Positions 1-9,324 are shown, counted from the first letter of the stretch. The stretch is DNA of 64,000 nt from Planktothricoides raciborskii GIHE-MW2 (GCF_040564635.1 NZ_CP159837.1:5257001-5321000), one strand, 5' to 3'. The notes: a model not told the origin generated them from the sequence alone. Numbers and translations: made by a program.

Positions 1-79
1 TGGTTATTTATTTTTTCGGGTAATTTTCAAAGTGAATTTCAGAGTTACTTTGAGAGTGAATGAAGATGATTTGACTGTT

Positions 80-1404
80 TCATGGGTAAAATAATTCTAG
101 ACCTTGCCCCGGATCCCAGGGTAGGCAATCAAGATTTCCCTGGTGTACTTCTACCACAATTTGATAACTAATGGAATGGACAATCCTAAGCCAGTTCCCT
201 TCACCACTGCCTTGGTGGTAAAAAATGGATGAAACAATTGTTTTCTGACGTTTTCAGTCATTCCTGGATCCTTATCAGCAATGGTGATTTGTACTCAGTG
301 GGCATCAATTAATTCTGTGCTAATCTCAATCGTCGGTTGAAAGCATTCTGACTGGTTACGGCAGACTGGATCGTCAATCGCAACCGGGGATGATTTTTGC
401 TTTGGGTGAGTTAAGGCATCGATATTGCATCCCCAACGCTTCGCGAACGCCTTTGTCAAAATATTAATAAAAACTTGGTTAACTTCTCCAGCATAGCATT
501 CAAGGGAATTTGTTGATAATTTTTAATTACCTGAATTATGGGGCGATCGCTCTCCCGATCGTAGAAGCGATGTTGCCAAATCATCAAACTACTTTCCAGC
601 GTGAATATCCACTTTCTTTAACTTTGACTCACGCCAGAAAAAACTCGTAAATAATCAACAATTTTTTTAATTCGTTGACCCCCCACATTCATCCATTGCC
701 AAATTTTTTGAAAATCGTCTGAAATAAATTACCAATCAATTTATTCGGTTGTACAATGGTTTTTGGCGTATTTGGCAAAGCTGCTTCATCAAGCTTGACT
801 AACTGTAATAAATCGGCAGGATAATAATTTATATGACTAATATTACCTTGAATAAAATTTACTGGATTATTGATTTCGCGATCGATGCCCGCCACTAACT
901 GCCCCAAGGAAGCGATCTTTTCAGTTTGAATTAACTGGTTTTGCGTCTGTTTTAGTTCTTGCAAGGTTTTTTATAAAAAAATATTTTTTTCTTTCTACGT
1001 TGGAGCGATCGCAGATTTAGCTGATTTTCGATTATTAACAGCACATCCACAGGTTGAAACGGTTTAGTAATATAGTCTACCCCACCACAGCTAAAAGCTT
1101 TCACCTTATCCCCCAACTCATCCAAACCACTAATAAAAATTACCGGAATCTCAGAGGTTTTGGGATTTTATTTTAACTTTTGGCAAACTTCATAACCATC
1201 AATGCCCCACATTTTAAGATCCAGGAGAATTAAGTCCGGTAAAATCTCACTAGGTTTGGCTAATGCCGTCAACCCATCTAAGGCTTGGAAAACTTCATAC
1301 CCTTTTCGTTGCAAAATTCCCGCCGCCAAACGGATATTATAAGCCGTATCATCAACGACTAAAAATTTTTTTCACTGAAAATTACCTGTTAAATTGTCAT
1401 TCAT
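80..1404 (-). pseudogene. Receiver-histidine kinase hybrid, decayed
   Basis: Read on the minus strand, this stretch encodes in order a response-regulator receiver (KFLVVDD, then LILLDLKMWGIDG with the phospho-Asp kept), a helical linker, a HisKA-type dimerisation segment (EKIASLGQLVAGIDREINNP) and a HATPase domain ending in GTGLGL. It is a cyanobacterial receiver-kinase layout of about 440 codons. It is broken several times: a frameshift after about ten codons (near 1372-1380), an in-frame TAA in the receiver (near 1172), and further shifts near 970 and in the HATPase end (near 145-160). The H-box His-Glu-hydrophobic-Asn-Asn-Pro has lost its His, reading Asp-Arg where Ala-His is usual. A copy of the GATATTGCATCC...CGAACGCC dispersed repeat lies inside it at 421-451. 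Family identity is clear; loss of function is inferred from the disablements. Confidence 0.8.
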
Positions 1405-1826
1405 GTTGCATCATATATTCAATATAAAATTAATTATTAAAAATTTAAAAAATAAGCAAAAAATAAAAAGTTAACCAGATAAATTACAGTTAAATTAGCA
1501 GTAAATATTAAATTTTAGCCTCATCGTTCGCTGCCTAATCAGCACGGTTGAATCAAAATATCCGGGAAATGCTTCAATATGGCAAGTGATATGTAACAAT
1601 ATAACAATATATTGGTTAATATTGCTTCTATTCAAGAGCGATCGCTCCAAACCCATTTTTCAGGGCGGCCTCTGATAATTTTCCCAAAGGTCTAATCATC
1701 AAGCTTTGTCGCAAGTTTAGATAAAATCCCCGATGCTGTTATTATACAAAGATAAATGGCGATCGCACCCATTCACAGCTTTATTGCCGTTTTGTTTCTT
1801 CTTGAAAAATTAGCGAGTTTTCAGTT
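1405..1826. other. Intergenic region, A+T-rich, no gene seen
   Basis: Spacer of 422 bases between the decayed kinase and the lysozyme gene, which face away from each other. The first 120 bases are strongly A+T-rich. HIP1-like octamers sit near 1638 and 1758. The promoter of the lysozyme gene must lie here, but I cannot point to a convincing -10/-35 pair. Confidence 0.5.
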
Positions 1827-3296
1827 ATGTGTGCACGTGGCATAGATGTTTCCGACTGGCAGGATCCAGTAAACTGGCAGGCCGTGGCCAACTCTGGCAT
1901 GGCCTTTGGTTTCACCAAAGCCACTGAAGGATCTAATTTTGTGGCGGAGACTTTTAATCGCAATTGGCGCGATATCAAGGCTGTTGGTTTAGCCCGGGGA
2001 GCCTATCACTTTTATCGACCCAAACATAGTCCCCAAGCCCAGGCGGACATCTTTCTCCGCACGGTTAAATTAGAGCCGGATGATTTGCCCCCAGTATTGG
2101 ACATTGAAACCACCGATGGGATGCCCAACGGCACAATTATCTCTGGGATTACCCAATGGTTGCAAATCGTCGAAAAAGAAACAGGGCGTCAACCGATTAT
2201 TTACACCTATCCCTACACCTGGGAAATCTTCGGTAATCCTACCAGTTTTTCTGATTACCCCCTGTGGATTGCCCACTACACCACCGCCTATCAACCGATC
2301 ATTCCAGCGGGATGGGATGGTTGGACTTTTTGGCAATACACCGATCGCGGCCAAGTCAATGGCATTGCCGGAGGGGTGGATGTCAACTGGTTTAATGTCT
2401 CCCGACAAGGGGCCAAAGGATCTCATGTGGCCTATATTCAAAAAGTTTTAAATCAAAAAGGATTTTATTCAGATTCCGTCAATGGGATTTTCAGCGATCG
2501 CGTCACCCAGAGTGTCATGGCCTTTCAACGGGCGATGAATTTAGTCGTAGATGGAGTCGTGGGAATTCAAACCTGGAGAGCCTTAGTTTCTCAGATCCAA
2601 CCGCCCCGACCCACGCCGACGCCTGCCCCTGCGCCAGCACCTGCCCCTGCCCCTGCCCCTGCCCCTGCGCCCACGCCCGCGCCTGCGCCTGCGCCCACGC
2701 CCACGCCCGCGCCGATCATTGGTTTGTTAGATGTTTGTCGTTTTTATCGCAATTTGCCCAACCAAAACTATGCTTTAGACTGGCTGCACCAACAAGTATC
2801 CGCCTCAAACTTGAATGAATTCGCCCGTCGGTGGCGCAATGATCCGGCATCAGCGTCTCCTCGTCCAATTCATCTGGCCAATGTTTTCAAGTATTATCAG
2901 GGACTACCGCATCAAGAAAATGCTCTGTTGTGGCTCCAAAATCAACTGTCTCGGGATATTCTCCAACAATTTGCCCGTTTGTGGCGATCGACCAACACCC
3001 AAGCAGTGAGTCAATCAACCCCAATTCGCTTAAGCGATGTGTGCGAATATTATCGGGGGTTAAGCAATCAACAGCAATCGCTCAATTGGCTGCAAGCACA
3101 AATCCCCAGCTTTACCCAACAAGAATTTGCCCGTCGCTGGCGCAATCAAACCACTTTTCAAGGATCGACCATTAGTTTAATCAATGTCTGCCAATTTTAT
3201 CAGGGCCTGCCGCATCAATATCAGTCTCTTCTGTGGTTACAAAGCCAAATTAGCACCTCGGTGTTAGAGGCATTTGCCCGTCGCTGGCGAGGTTAG
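1827..3296 (+). CDS. GH25 lysozyme with peptidoglycan-binding domain and four C-terminal repeats
   Basis: Predicted muramidase of 489 residues that cleaves peptidoglycan. Residues 4-195 form a GH25 domain: GIDVSDWQ at the start, VLDIET in the middle and WQYTDRG near the end, with the expected acidic residues (Asp in DVSDWQ, Asp and Glu in VLDIET). Residues 196-257 are a PG_binding_1-type repeat (GSHVAYIQKVL, VDGVVGIQTWRAL). Residues 259-297 are a Pro-Ala-Thr linker coded by a near-perfect short DNA repeat. Residues 299-489 hold four units of about 44 residues with the pattern (V/F)C.(F/Y)Y..L..Q..(A/S)L.WL..Q(I/L/V)....(L/E).(F)AR.WR. Their function is unknown to me; a wall- or surface-binding role is only inference. 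I see no signal peptide, so export is unexplained. The ATG at 1827 is the first in frame that keeps the whole GH25 domain. Confidence 0.88.
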   Translation: MCARGIDVSDWQDPVNWQAVANSGMAFGFTKATEGSNFVAETFNRNWRDIKAVGLARGAYHFYRPKHSPQAQADIFLRTVKLEPDDLPPVLDIETTDGMPNGTIISGITQWLQIVEKETGRQPIIYTYPYTWEIFGNPTSFSDYPLWIAHYTTAYQPIIPAGWDGWTFWQYTDRGQVNGIAGGVDVNWFNVSRQGAKGSHVAYIQKVLNQKGFYSDSVNGIFSDRVTQSVMAFQRAMNLVVDGVVGIQTWRALVSQIQPPRPTPTPAPAPAPAPAPAPAPAPTPAPAPAPTPTPAPIIGLLDVCRFYRNLPNQNYALDWLHQQVSASNLNEFARRWRNDPASASPRPIHLANVFKYYQGLPHQENALLWLQNQLSRDILQQFARLWRSTNTQAVSQSTPIRLSDVCEYYRGLSNQQQSLNWLQAQIPSFTQQEFARRWRNQTTFQGSTISLINVCQFYQGLPHQYQSLLWLQSQISTSVLEAFARRWRG

Positions 3297-3354
3297 GCGT
3301 GGTTAATCGCAGTTAATGGTTGAATCACGATTAACCCTGATGAATTCACCGGCT

Positions 3355-3435
3355 GCGATATTGCATCCGCAACGCCGAAGCGCGATATTGCATCCGCAAC
3401 GCCGAAGCGCGATATTGCATCCGCAACGCCGAAGC
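3355..3435. repeat. 27-bp unit repeated three times in tandem
   Basis: Three identical tandem units that begin GCGATATTGC and end CGCCGAAGC (3355-3381, 3382-3408, 3409-3435), followed by a degenerate fourth start and a HIP1-like GTGATCGC. The same 27-mer occurs once, exactly, at 13073-13099, and partial versions occur at 421-451, 27184-27203 and 30652-30672. It is therefore a dispersed repeat with local amplification. In one frame it would encode a nine-residue repeat, but no gene is evident. Confidence 0.9.
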
Positions 3436-3474
3436 GTGATCGCACAAAATAGCGCTTGAGTGGATTGACGCTGT

Positions 3475-4383
3475 TTAGTGGTCTTCTTGATTGGCGCCGA
3501 TCGCGATCGCCATTCCTTCCCGGGCAAGGCAACTATTGGGAAAAGCTTGCTGCACATCGGCTTCCACCCGATCCAAAAAGTCATCATCATGGGCAGGATC
3601 GTGGTGAAAAATCACTAACTTTCTCACATTCGCCGCTAAAGCAACTTTGACTGCTTCTTCCCAAGTGGAATGACCCCAACCCACTTTCGAGGTTTTGGGA
3701 TGGTAGTATTCTTCATCGGTGTAGGTGGCGTCGTAAATTAAAACATCCGCATCCCGGACTAAATGCAAGACATTTTCATCGAGGCGATCGGCATAATGTT
3801 CCGTATCCGTGCAGTAAACCGCCGTACCGCGATCGCTAGTGACTCGATACCCAATTGCCTGACCGGGATGATTCAATAAACTCGTTTCGATGGTTACATC
3901 GTCAAGCTGAATAATCTCTTGGGGCTTAACCGTATAAAACTTTAAATCTGACTGCATTCCTTTCAAAGGAATAGGAAAATTAGGATGAAGCATCTGGTCA
4001 GAAAGACGCTGTTTCATCGTATGTCCCGTGGGCGCCATTCCCCCATAAATATGGAAGCGATTCCCCGGCACAAAAGCCGGAACAAAAAAAGGAAATCCTT
4101 GAATATGATCCCAATGAGAGTGAGTAAAAAATATATGCGCTTCTACGGGCATTTGTGATAGCAAGTTTTTACCCAGTACCCTGATGCCTGTACCGCCATC
4201 AAAGATCAGACGTTTACCGGCGACCTGCATCTCCACACAGGAGGTATTGCCACCATAGCGAACAGTTTCTTTGCCTGGGGTAGGAATGCTTCCTCTTACC
4301 CCCCAAAAACGGACTAAAAAATCAATGGAAGTGCTGGTTTCCATACTGGCTTTTCCATCAAACTGTTGTGGACGATGTGCCAA
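3475..4383 (-). CDS. MBL-fold metal-dependent hydrolase
   Basis: Metallo-beta-lactamase-fold hydrolase of 302 residues, of the PhnP/RNase Z-like phosphodiesterase type. The metal motif THSHWDH (residues 87-93) supplies His, His, Asp, His; later ligands are likely in LLNHPGQ, LIYDATYTDEEY, GHSTWEEA and FHHDPAHDD. The opening FWGVRGSIPTPG and YGGNTSC are typical of the group that hydrolyses cyclic or nucleotide-like phosphodiesters. The substrate cannot be read from sequence. Met14 (4344) is an alternative start, because the first 13 residues look unstructured. The 3' end lies about 40 bases from the tandem 27-bp repeats. Confidence 0.85.
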   Translation of the reverse strand: MAHRPQQFDGKASMETSTSIDFLVRFWGVRGSIPTPGKETVRYGGNTSCVEMQVAGKRLIFDGGTGIRVLGKNLLSQMPVEAHIFFTHSHWDHIQGFPFFVPAFVPGNRFHIYGGMAPTGHTMKQRLSDQMLHPNFPIPLKGMQSDLKFYTVKPQEIIQLDDVTIETSLLNHPGQAIGYRVTSDRGTAVYCTDTEHYADRLDENVLHLVRDADVLIYDATYTDEEYYHPKTSKVGWGHSTWEEAVKVALAANVRKLVIFHHDPAHDDDFLDRVEADVQQAFPNSCLAREGMAIAIGANQEDH

Positions 4384-4709
4384 GGCTGAATTAACCCAGC
4401 CTCGACCAGATTTACTGGGGATGGGGATGCTTGCAATATATCCCCCAAGACCTTGACTAATTATAAATTTGTTCTGGTTGCTCAGTGGGGACTCCGGAGA
4501 GTTTCACCCACCAAAATCAACCCACTCAAATCAACCCGTTCAAAAACCCAAATTTTAACATTAATCATTTGTAGCCTATCTTAAAGTGAAATATCTGGCT
4601 AGAAAAGCTGACGTTATCAAAAAACCCTGTCTTTTGTTTCCCGACTCAGAGGCAGGAAGCTATCTTGGTGGGATTAATTGCCAGTCCGCTACCTGCCCCT
4701 GGGCGATCG
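4384..4709. other. Spacer between MBL hydrolase and ppa, no gene seen
   Basis: Space of 326 bases downstream of ppa and upstream of the MBL gene, both on the minus strand. It contains a short imperfect duplication (AATCAACCCACTC / AATCAACCCGTTC near 4516-4545). Small open frames here have no recognisable content. Confidence 0.5.
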
Positions 4710-5222
4710 CTACTTGCTACCGGCTCTTGTGTACTTTTCCACCAGGGGGGCTACTTGGTCAATATCTTGCCAACCCAGGATTTCTGTCACCTTTTTCTCA
4801 AGATTTTTATAGGTTCTAAAGAATTCGGCAATTTCGTCTAAGCGATGCTTGGCTACATCTTTTAGGGATGTCACGTTGGCATAGCGGGGGTCTTTGTCGG
4901 GAACGCAGAGAATTTTTTCGTCGCGATCGCCTCCATCAATCATTTCCAGCATCCCAATCGGTCTGGCGGTAATCACGCATCCTGGAAAAGTCGGCTGATC
5001 CATCAACACCATGCCATCTAAAGGATCTCCATCATCGGCCAAGGTATTGGGGACAAAGCCATAATCATAAGGATATTGCACCGAAGAAGACAGCACGCGA
5101 TCCAAGGCGAATGCGCCCATCTCTTTATCGAACTCGTACTTATTTTTACTCCCAGCGGGAATTTCAATCAGAACATTAATCAGACCGGGCTTTGGTTGAG
5201 CGGGAATCCGCGATAAATCCAT
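4710..5222 (-). CDS. ppa: Inorganic pyrophosphatase, family I
   Basis: Soluble cytoplasmic enzyme that hydrolyses pyrophosphate to two phosphates and so pulls nucleotide-activating reactions forward. The 170 residues match the usual bacterial length. Visible signature elements are [11 protein letters not shown] (substrate Lys and Glu), YPYDYGFVP, the metal cluster DDGDPLDG and DKDPRYAN, then the C-terminal basic/aromatic part ([17 protein letters not shown]). The start [13 protein letters not shown] fits cyanobacterial homologues, and AAGGAG lies a few bases upstream. No operon partner is evident. Confidence 0.96.
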   Translation of the reverse strand: MDLSRIPAQPKPGLINVLIEIPAGSKNKYEFDKEMGAFALDRVLSSSVQYPYDYGFVPNTLADDGDPLDGMVLMDQPTFPGCVITARPIGMLEMIDGGDRDEKILCVPDKDPRYANVTSLKDVAKHRLDEIAEFFRTYKNLEKKVTEILGWQDIDQVAPLVEKYTRAGSK

Positions 5223-5706
5223 AAATAACTCCTTTTTTTACAAGTAAAATCTTGCATCGGCCAGACCGCGATCGGCAGTTTGACTGGCGTATCCACACCG
5301 TTCCCCTTGCGGAGGGCGAGGGAATCACCGTCAGTCATCCTACCAGAAACCATCCCTTCACAGACGACTGAAATTAAGAGATTTCCAAATTTATCGATCA
5401 ATATCGATAAATAATTCGTAATTAGCAATAATTTACTCTCAAGGACTCCCGGATACTCCAAACCGCGAGGAATGTCCCGGAAAAACCTCTCCTCAAAAAA
5501 ACCCGGTTTTTTGAGAAACCGGGTTGCCTGATTTTTTGGATAATTTCCCAATTGTGGGAAATTTAATATTTTCTTAAACAAAAATGATATTCAAGGGAAT
5601 CGATCAATTTTTATCCAAGTATTCTAGTGGGTTTAGGGAGCAAAACCCGCTCTAAAAAATGTTTCTGACATCATATTTATGCCCTCTGAGAAATTGTGAA
5701 CCGGCA
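5223..5706. other. Region upstream of ppa; palindromic repeat only
   Basis: This 484-base region is upstream of ppa (minus strand) and downstream of a small membrane protein gene. It contains a hairpin at 5500-5525 and otherwise A+T-rich sequence. The ppa promoter should lie between about 5230 and 5350. A 133-codon open frame through the hairpin has no domain features and I do not call it. Confidence 0.5.
5500..5525. repeat. Palindromic repeat AACCCGGTTT hairpin
   Basis: Perfect 10-bp inverted repeat AACCCGGTTT / AAACCGGGTT around a six-base loop. It resembles the short dispersed palindromes common in filamentous cyanobacterial intergenic DNA. It is not followed by a T-run on either strand, so a terminator role is doubtful. 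Confidence 0.7.
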
Positions 5707-5892
5707 TCACTTTTCCAAGGTGGGAATCTGATATCGACCTTCCCCAAAAGTTTGACTATCTGCCTGAGAGTAATAGCCAATTACCCATAACGGCAAGAGT
5801 AAAGTCAATAGCGCGATCGCCATCCCAAACAGATTTTCCCACCTCTGGGAAGGTTGTTCACTAGATCGGACGGAGGATTCACCTGATTGCAT
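5707..5892 (-). CDS. Small single-pass membrane protein, unknown function
   Basis: A 61-residue frame with a polar N-terminus (about 20 residues rich in Ser, Gln and Glu), one hydrophobic segment of about 20 residues (from about Leu21 to Tyr40, MAIALLTLLLPLWVIGYY) and a short polar tail. The arrangement looks like a genuine small membrane protein rather than chance. I do not recognise a family. It stands alone, transcribed toward the ppa upstream region. Confidence 0.5.
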   Translation of the reverse strand: MQSGESSVRSSEQPSQRWENLFGMAIALLTLLLPLWVIGYYSQADSQTFGEGRYQIPTLEK

Positions 5893-6306
5893 AACCTGGT
5901 TAATTGTTAAGGATTATATGAGTCTGTTGCATAGTGATTATGATTATAACCAACTAATCACTACTGCATTGTTTATTTTGAACTTATTTAAATTGCCAGA
6001 AGTTCCTGGCTGTTAGCTTTCACCTTGGGTATTGGTGTAGCTAAAATTATTAAAAATGATTTGTTAATATCCTATCATAAACTTATATCATAAACTTGTG
6101 AAGAAGTTGTGAAGCGCGATCGCCCATTTGCTGTTGATTGATTATTGGTTGGTGGTTATTGGTTGGTGGTTATTGGTTGGTGGTTATTAGTTATTGTTTA
6201 GGAGATTTATGCGGCAAACCACAAACAACCACCAACGAATAATAAATAGCAAATAACTAATAACTGATAACTAATAATTAATAACCAATAATTAATAAAT
6301 AATTAT
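5893..6306. repeat. Intergenic region with 14-bp tandem repeat and low-complexity tract
   Basis: No gene is seen. A 14-bp unit TTATTGGTTGGTGG is repeated three times perfectly (6142-6183). It is followed by a long run of TAATAACTAATAACT-like sequence up to 6305, reaching the stop codon of the next gene. Similar TTGGTTGTT/AACAACTAAC tracts recur at 29778-29980, 36700-36830 and 41060-41290. Confidence 0.75.
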
Positions 6307-6981
6307 TTAACGAATCGTCACCTGAGAACGGAGGAGAATCACCCCAGGTGCATCCACCATAAAGACCCAAAAACCGCGATCGCTCAGAGTTTGCAGGACT
6401 TTTTTCGCGGTATTTTGGTTGTCGGTAAATTCGGCTAACAAATAAGGACGTTGCTGATAGGAGACAAGACCGACGCTCTGTGGTAATAATTGCTGTAATT
6501 CTACGGCGACTTGGGGATTGTTAAAATAATCGACTAACACCGCATATCCCTGACGCAAGGGTTGAGGATTGTATGGTTCACTTACCGTGCGGATTCTAGG
6601 TGGCATACTGGAATCATCCTGGGGAACGGCAACAAAGGCAGATAATCCGAAATTGGTATTAATATATTGAGCCCAATTACTAGCTGCGTTGATGCTGGGA
6701 AACCCCTCAACTCTGAGCACCACATCATCTAAATACTGACAAGCGGTAGCGATGACTTGTGGGGGCAGGATACCCATCACTTGCTGCTGAGTTTCATTGC
6801 TATTCGTGACGATTAACAGGAGGGACTCACCAAATTTCGGCGGTTGACAAGGGAGAAACCCCGCCCCGTTTGTGTTATTGGCTGGGGCTTTTGTGGGTGT
6901 GAACCATGCCGCGATCGATAAGACCAAAGCACCGAATCTTTGTAAATATGGCGATCGCCTGCGATAGAAATTTTGACTCAT
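6307..6981 (-). CDS. Exported protein of unknown function with SPOR-like repeats
   Basis: This 224-residue protein has a basic N-terminus (YRRRSPYLQR) and a hydrophobic stretch ending near Ala34, a plausible signal peptide. The mature part appears to hold two similar beta-alpha modules: FGESLLLIVTNSN...YLDDVVLRVEGF and LRQGYAVLVDYFNN...RPYLLAEFTD. Each resembles the strand-helix pattern of SPOR domains (ligand: denuded peptidoglycan). That resemblance is by eye only. It lies divergently from speA with about 190 bases between them. Confidence 0.65.
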   Translation of the reverse strand: MSQNFYRRRSPYLQRFGALVLSIAAWFTPTKAPANNTNGAGFLPCQPPKFGESLLLIVTNSNETQQQVMGILPPQVIATACQYLDDVVLRVEGFPSINAASNWAQYINTNFGLSAFVAVPQDDSSMPPRIRTVSEPYNPQPLRQGYAVLVDYFNNPQVAVELQQLLPQSVGLVSYQQRPYLLAEFTDNQNTAKKVLQTLSDRGFWVFMVDAPGVILLRSQVTIR

Positions 6982-7171
6982 AGCCGAATTAAGCCACCTT
7001 TGTGGAATCTTTGATCATTATATTGACTGTTGACGGATCCGGGCGAACGCAAGAACGCCCCTACAGACCGGCGAAACATAACCAATCGACCCATGTCAAG
7101 GAGAAAACAGCGATCGCCCAATGCAATAGGTTAAACTCAAAATCGCCATCTCGATCGAGGTTATATCCAAC

Positions 7172-9196
7172 ATGGCTTTAGAGCACCAGACAGAAACCTT
7201 CTCCGCTGAGGAATTACAGGGAGGATCGCCGGAAATGCATCATAACGGCGATTCTCTTCGGGATAGCTTCGCTTCACGACCGTCCCCCAGCAACGGAGAA
7301 ACCGCTTGGACAATCGAAGACAGCGAAGAACTGTATAGAATTAAAGGCTGGGGAGAACCCTATTTTTCCATTAATGCCGCTGGTCATGTCGCCGTTTGTC
7401 CCAGAGGCGATAACAGTGCCTCTTTGGACTTGTATGAACTGGTAGAAGCGCTGAAACAGCGCAATCTTTCCTTGCCGTTGTTAATTCGGTTTTCCGATAT
7501 TTTACAAGACCGGATTGAACGGTTAAATGCTTGTTTTGCCAAGGCGATCGCCCGCTACAAATATCCGGGAATCTATCGGGGGGTATTCCCGGTTAAGTGC
7601 AATCAACAAAAGCATTTAATCGAAGATTTAGTCCGCTTTGGTCATCCGTATCAATTAGGACTAGAAGCTGGTTCTAAACCAGAATTAATGATTGCCTTAG
7701 CCTGCTTAAAACATCCTGAATCTTTACTGATTTGTAATGGGTACAAAGACCGAGAATATATTGAAACCGCGATGTTAGCCACGCGGCTGGGTAAAACGGC
7801 AATTATCGTCATTGAACAGCTTGAAGAAATCGAAACCGTGATTTCTTTGAGTAAATCTTTAGGCATTAAACCTGTGGTGGGAGTTAGAGCCAAACTCAGC
7901 AGTCGAGGGGTTGGTCGTTGGGCAGAATCTTCGGGAGAAGGGGCGAAGTTTGGCCTAATGATTCCAGAAATTATTGCCGTGGTAGATCGCCTCTCAGAAG
8001 AAGGAATGCTAGATAGCTTGCAACTATTGCATTATCATATTGGTTCGCAGATTTCTTCCATCAGCGTGATCAAAGATGCCATCCGAGAAGCCAGCCAAAT
8101 TTATGTAGAATTGGCCAAGTTAGGCGCTAACATGAATTATCTGGATGTGGGCGGTGGTTTAGCCGTGGATTACGATGGGTCTAAGACTAATTTTCACGCT
8201 TCCAAAAACTACAATATGCAAAACTATGCCAATGATATTGTGGCAGAGGTGAAGGAAGCGTGCGAACAAGCAGAAATTTCTGCTCCTGTGTTAATTAGTG
8301 AAAGTGGTCGGGCTTTGGCTTCCCATCAGTCGGTGTTAATTTTTGATGTACTCGGCTGTAGTAATGTGAACACGGAACCCCCGGAAAGAACCGGAGAAAA
8401 AGAACCTCTAATTATCCGCAATCTTTACGAAACTTATCGCGATATTAACCCGGAAAATTACCAGGAAGCTTATCACGATGCGATCCAGTTTAAAGAAGAA
8501 GCCATTAGTATTTTTAACTTTGGTTATATTTCCTTACGCGATCGCGCCAAAGCGGAACAACTCTATTGGGCTTGTTGCCGGAAAATTGATGAAATTGTCA
8601 GCCATCAAAAATATATTCCCGATGACTTAGAAGCCTTGGAAAAAAACATGGCATCGACCTATTACATCAATCTTTCCGTGTTTCAATCCATGCCGGATAA
8701 CTGGGCGATCGATCAACTATTTCCCATCGTCCCCATTCACCGTCTAGACGAAGAACCCACCGAACGGGGAATCCTGGCTGATTTGACCTGTGATAGTGAT
8801 GGCAAAATCAATAAGTTTATTGACTTATTAGATGTGAAAACCGTCCTAGAATTACATCCTCTGAAACCCAAAGAACCCTATTATTTAGGCGTGTTTCTCA
8901 GTGGGGCTTATCAAGAAATTATGGGTAATTTACATAACTTATTTGGCGACACTAACGCCGTGCATATTCAGCTAACCCCCAATAATAGCTATAAAATTAA
9001 GTATGTGGTCAAAGGGGACACGATTACTGAAGTTTTAGGTTATGTGCAATATGATGCGGAGGATATGATTGAAAGTATTCGCCAACAAACGGAAGATGCT
9101 TTAGAAACTGGGCGGATTACTTTAGAAGAGTCTCAACGTTTGTTACAAAACTATGAACAGAGTTTAAGCCGCTATACTTATTTATCCCAGTCCTAA
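7172..9196 (+). CDS. speA: Biosynthetic arginine decarboxylase
   Basis: PLP enzyme that converts arginine to agmatine, the first step of the plant/bacterial route to putrescine and spermidine. The 674 residues are slightly longer than the usual 630-660. The PLP lysine is Lys142 in VFPVKCNQQ. The barrel motifs HYHIGSQ and DVGGGL and the late substrate/PLP site CDSDGKI are all present. Residues about 26-38 (DSLRDSFASRPS) are coded by a dispersed DNA repeat that also interrupts the gene at 32873-35518, so the extra N-terminal length comes at least partly from a repeat insertion. Transcription probably ends at the palindrome at 9264-9307. Confidence 0.96.
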   Translation: MALEHQTETFSAEELQGGSPEMHHNGDSLRDSFASRPSPSNGETAWTIEDSEELYRIKGWGEPYFSINAAGHVAVCPRGDNSASLDLYELVEALKQRNLSLPLLIRFSDILQDRIERLNACFAKAIARYKYPGIYRGVFPVKCNQQKHLIEDLVRFGHPYQLGLEAGSKPELMIALACLKHPESLLICNGYKDREYIETAMLATRLGKTAIIVIEQLEEIETVISLSKSLGIKPVVGVRAKLSSRGVGRWAESSGEGAKFGLMIPEIIAVVDRLSEEGMLDSLQLLHYHIGSQISSISVIKDAIREASQIYVELAKLGANMNYLDVGGGLAVDYDGSKTNFHASKNYNMQNYANDIVAEVKEACEQAEISAPVLISESGRALASHQSVLIFDVLGCSNVNTEPPERTGEKEPLIIRNLYETYRDINPENYQEAYHDAIQFKEEAISIFNFGYISLRDRAKAEQLYWACCRKIDEIVSHQKYIPDDLEALEKNMASTYYINLSVFQSMPDNWAIDQLFPIVPIHRLDEEPTERGILADLTCDSDGKINKFIDLLDVKTVLELHPLKPKEPYYLGVFLSGAYQEIMGNLHNLFGDTNAVHIQLTPNNSYKIKYVVKGDTITEVLGYVQYDAEDMIESIRQQTEDALETGRITLEESQRLLQNYEQSLSRYTYLSQS

Positions 9197-9263
9197 ATTC
9201 CAGTCCGATATCTTGTCCTGAGTTTGCCAAGCTAAACGTCAATTTGTCTGGGATGATTATTGG

Positions 9264-9307
9264 TATGGGAATTTATATCAATTGGTTAATTCATATAAAT
9301 TCCCATA
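9264..9307. terminator. Perfect palindrome between convergent genes
   Basis: A 15-bp perfect inverted repeat (TATGGGAATTTATAT / ATATAAATTCCCATA) with a 14-base loop lies midway between the stop of speA and the stop of the convergent nucleotidyltransferase gene. The position and symmetry suggest a bidirectional terminator. No strong T-tract follows, so the role is inferred. Confidence 0.55.
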
Positions 9308-9324
9308 GCCATAATCGATGGGGA

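Noticed and set aside
3293-3590. Two minus-strand open frames across the 27-bp repeats
   Set aside because: They owe their length to the repeat (27 is a multiple of three) and overlap the MBL gene; no other coding signs.
4586-4819. 77-codon plus-strand frame at the end of ppa
   Set aside because: Overlaps the 3' part of ppa in antisense and has no independent support.
5180-5581. 133-codon frame upstream of ppa
   Set aside because: Crosses the ppa start, a hairpin and A+T-rich spacer; composition is not protein-like.
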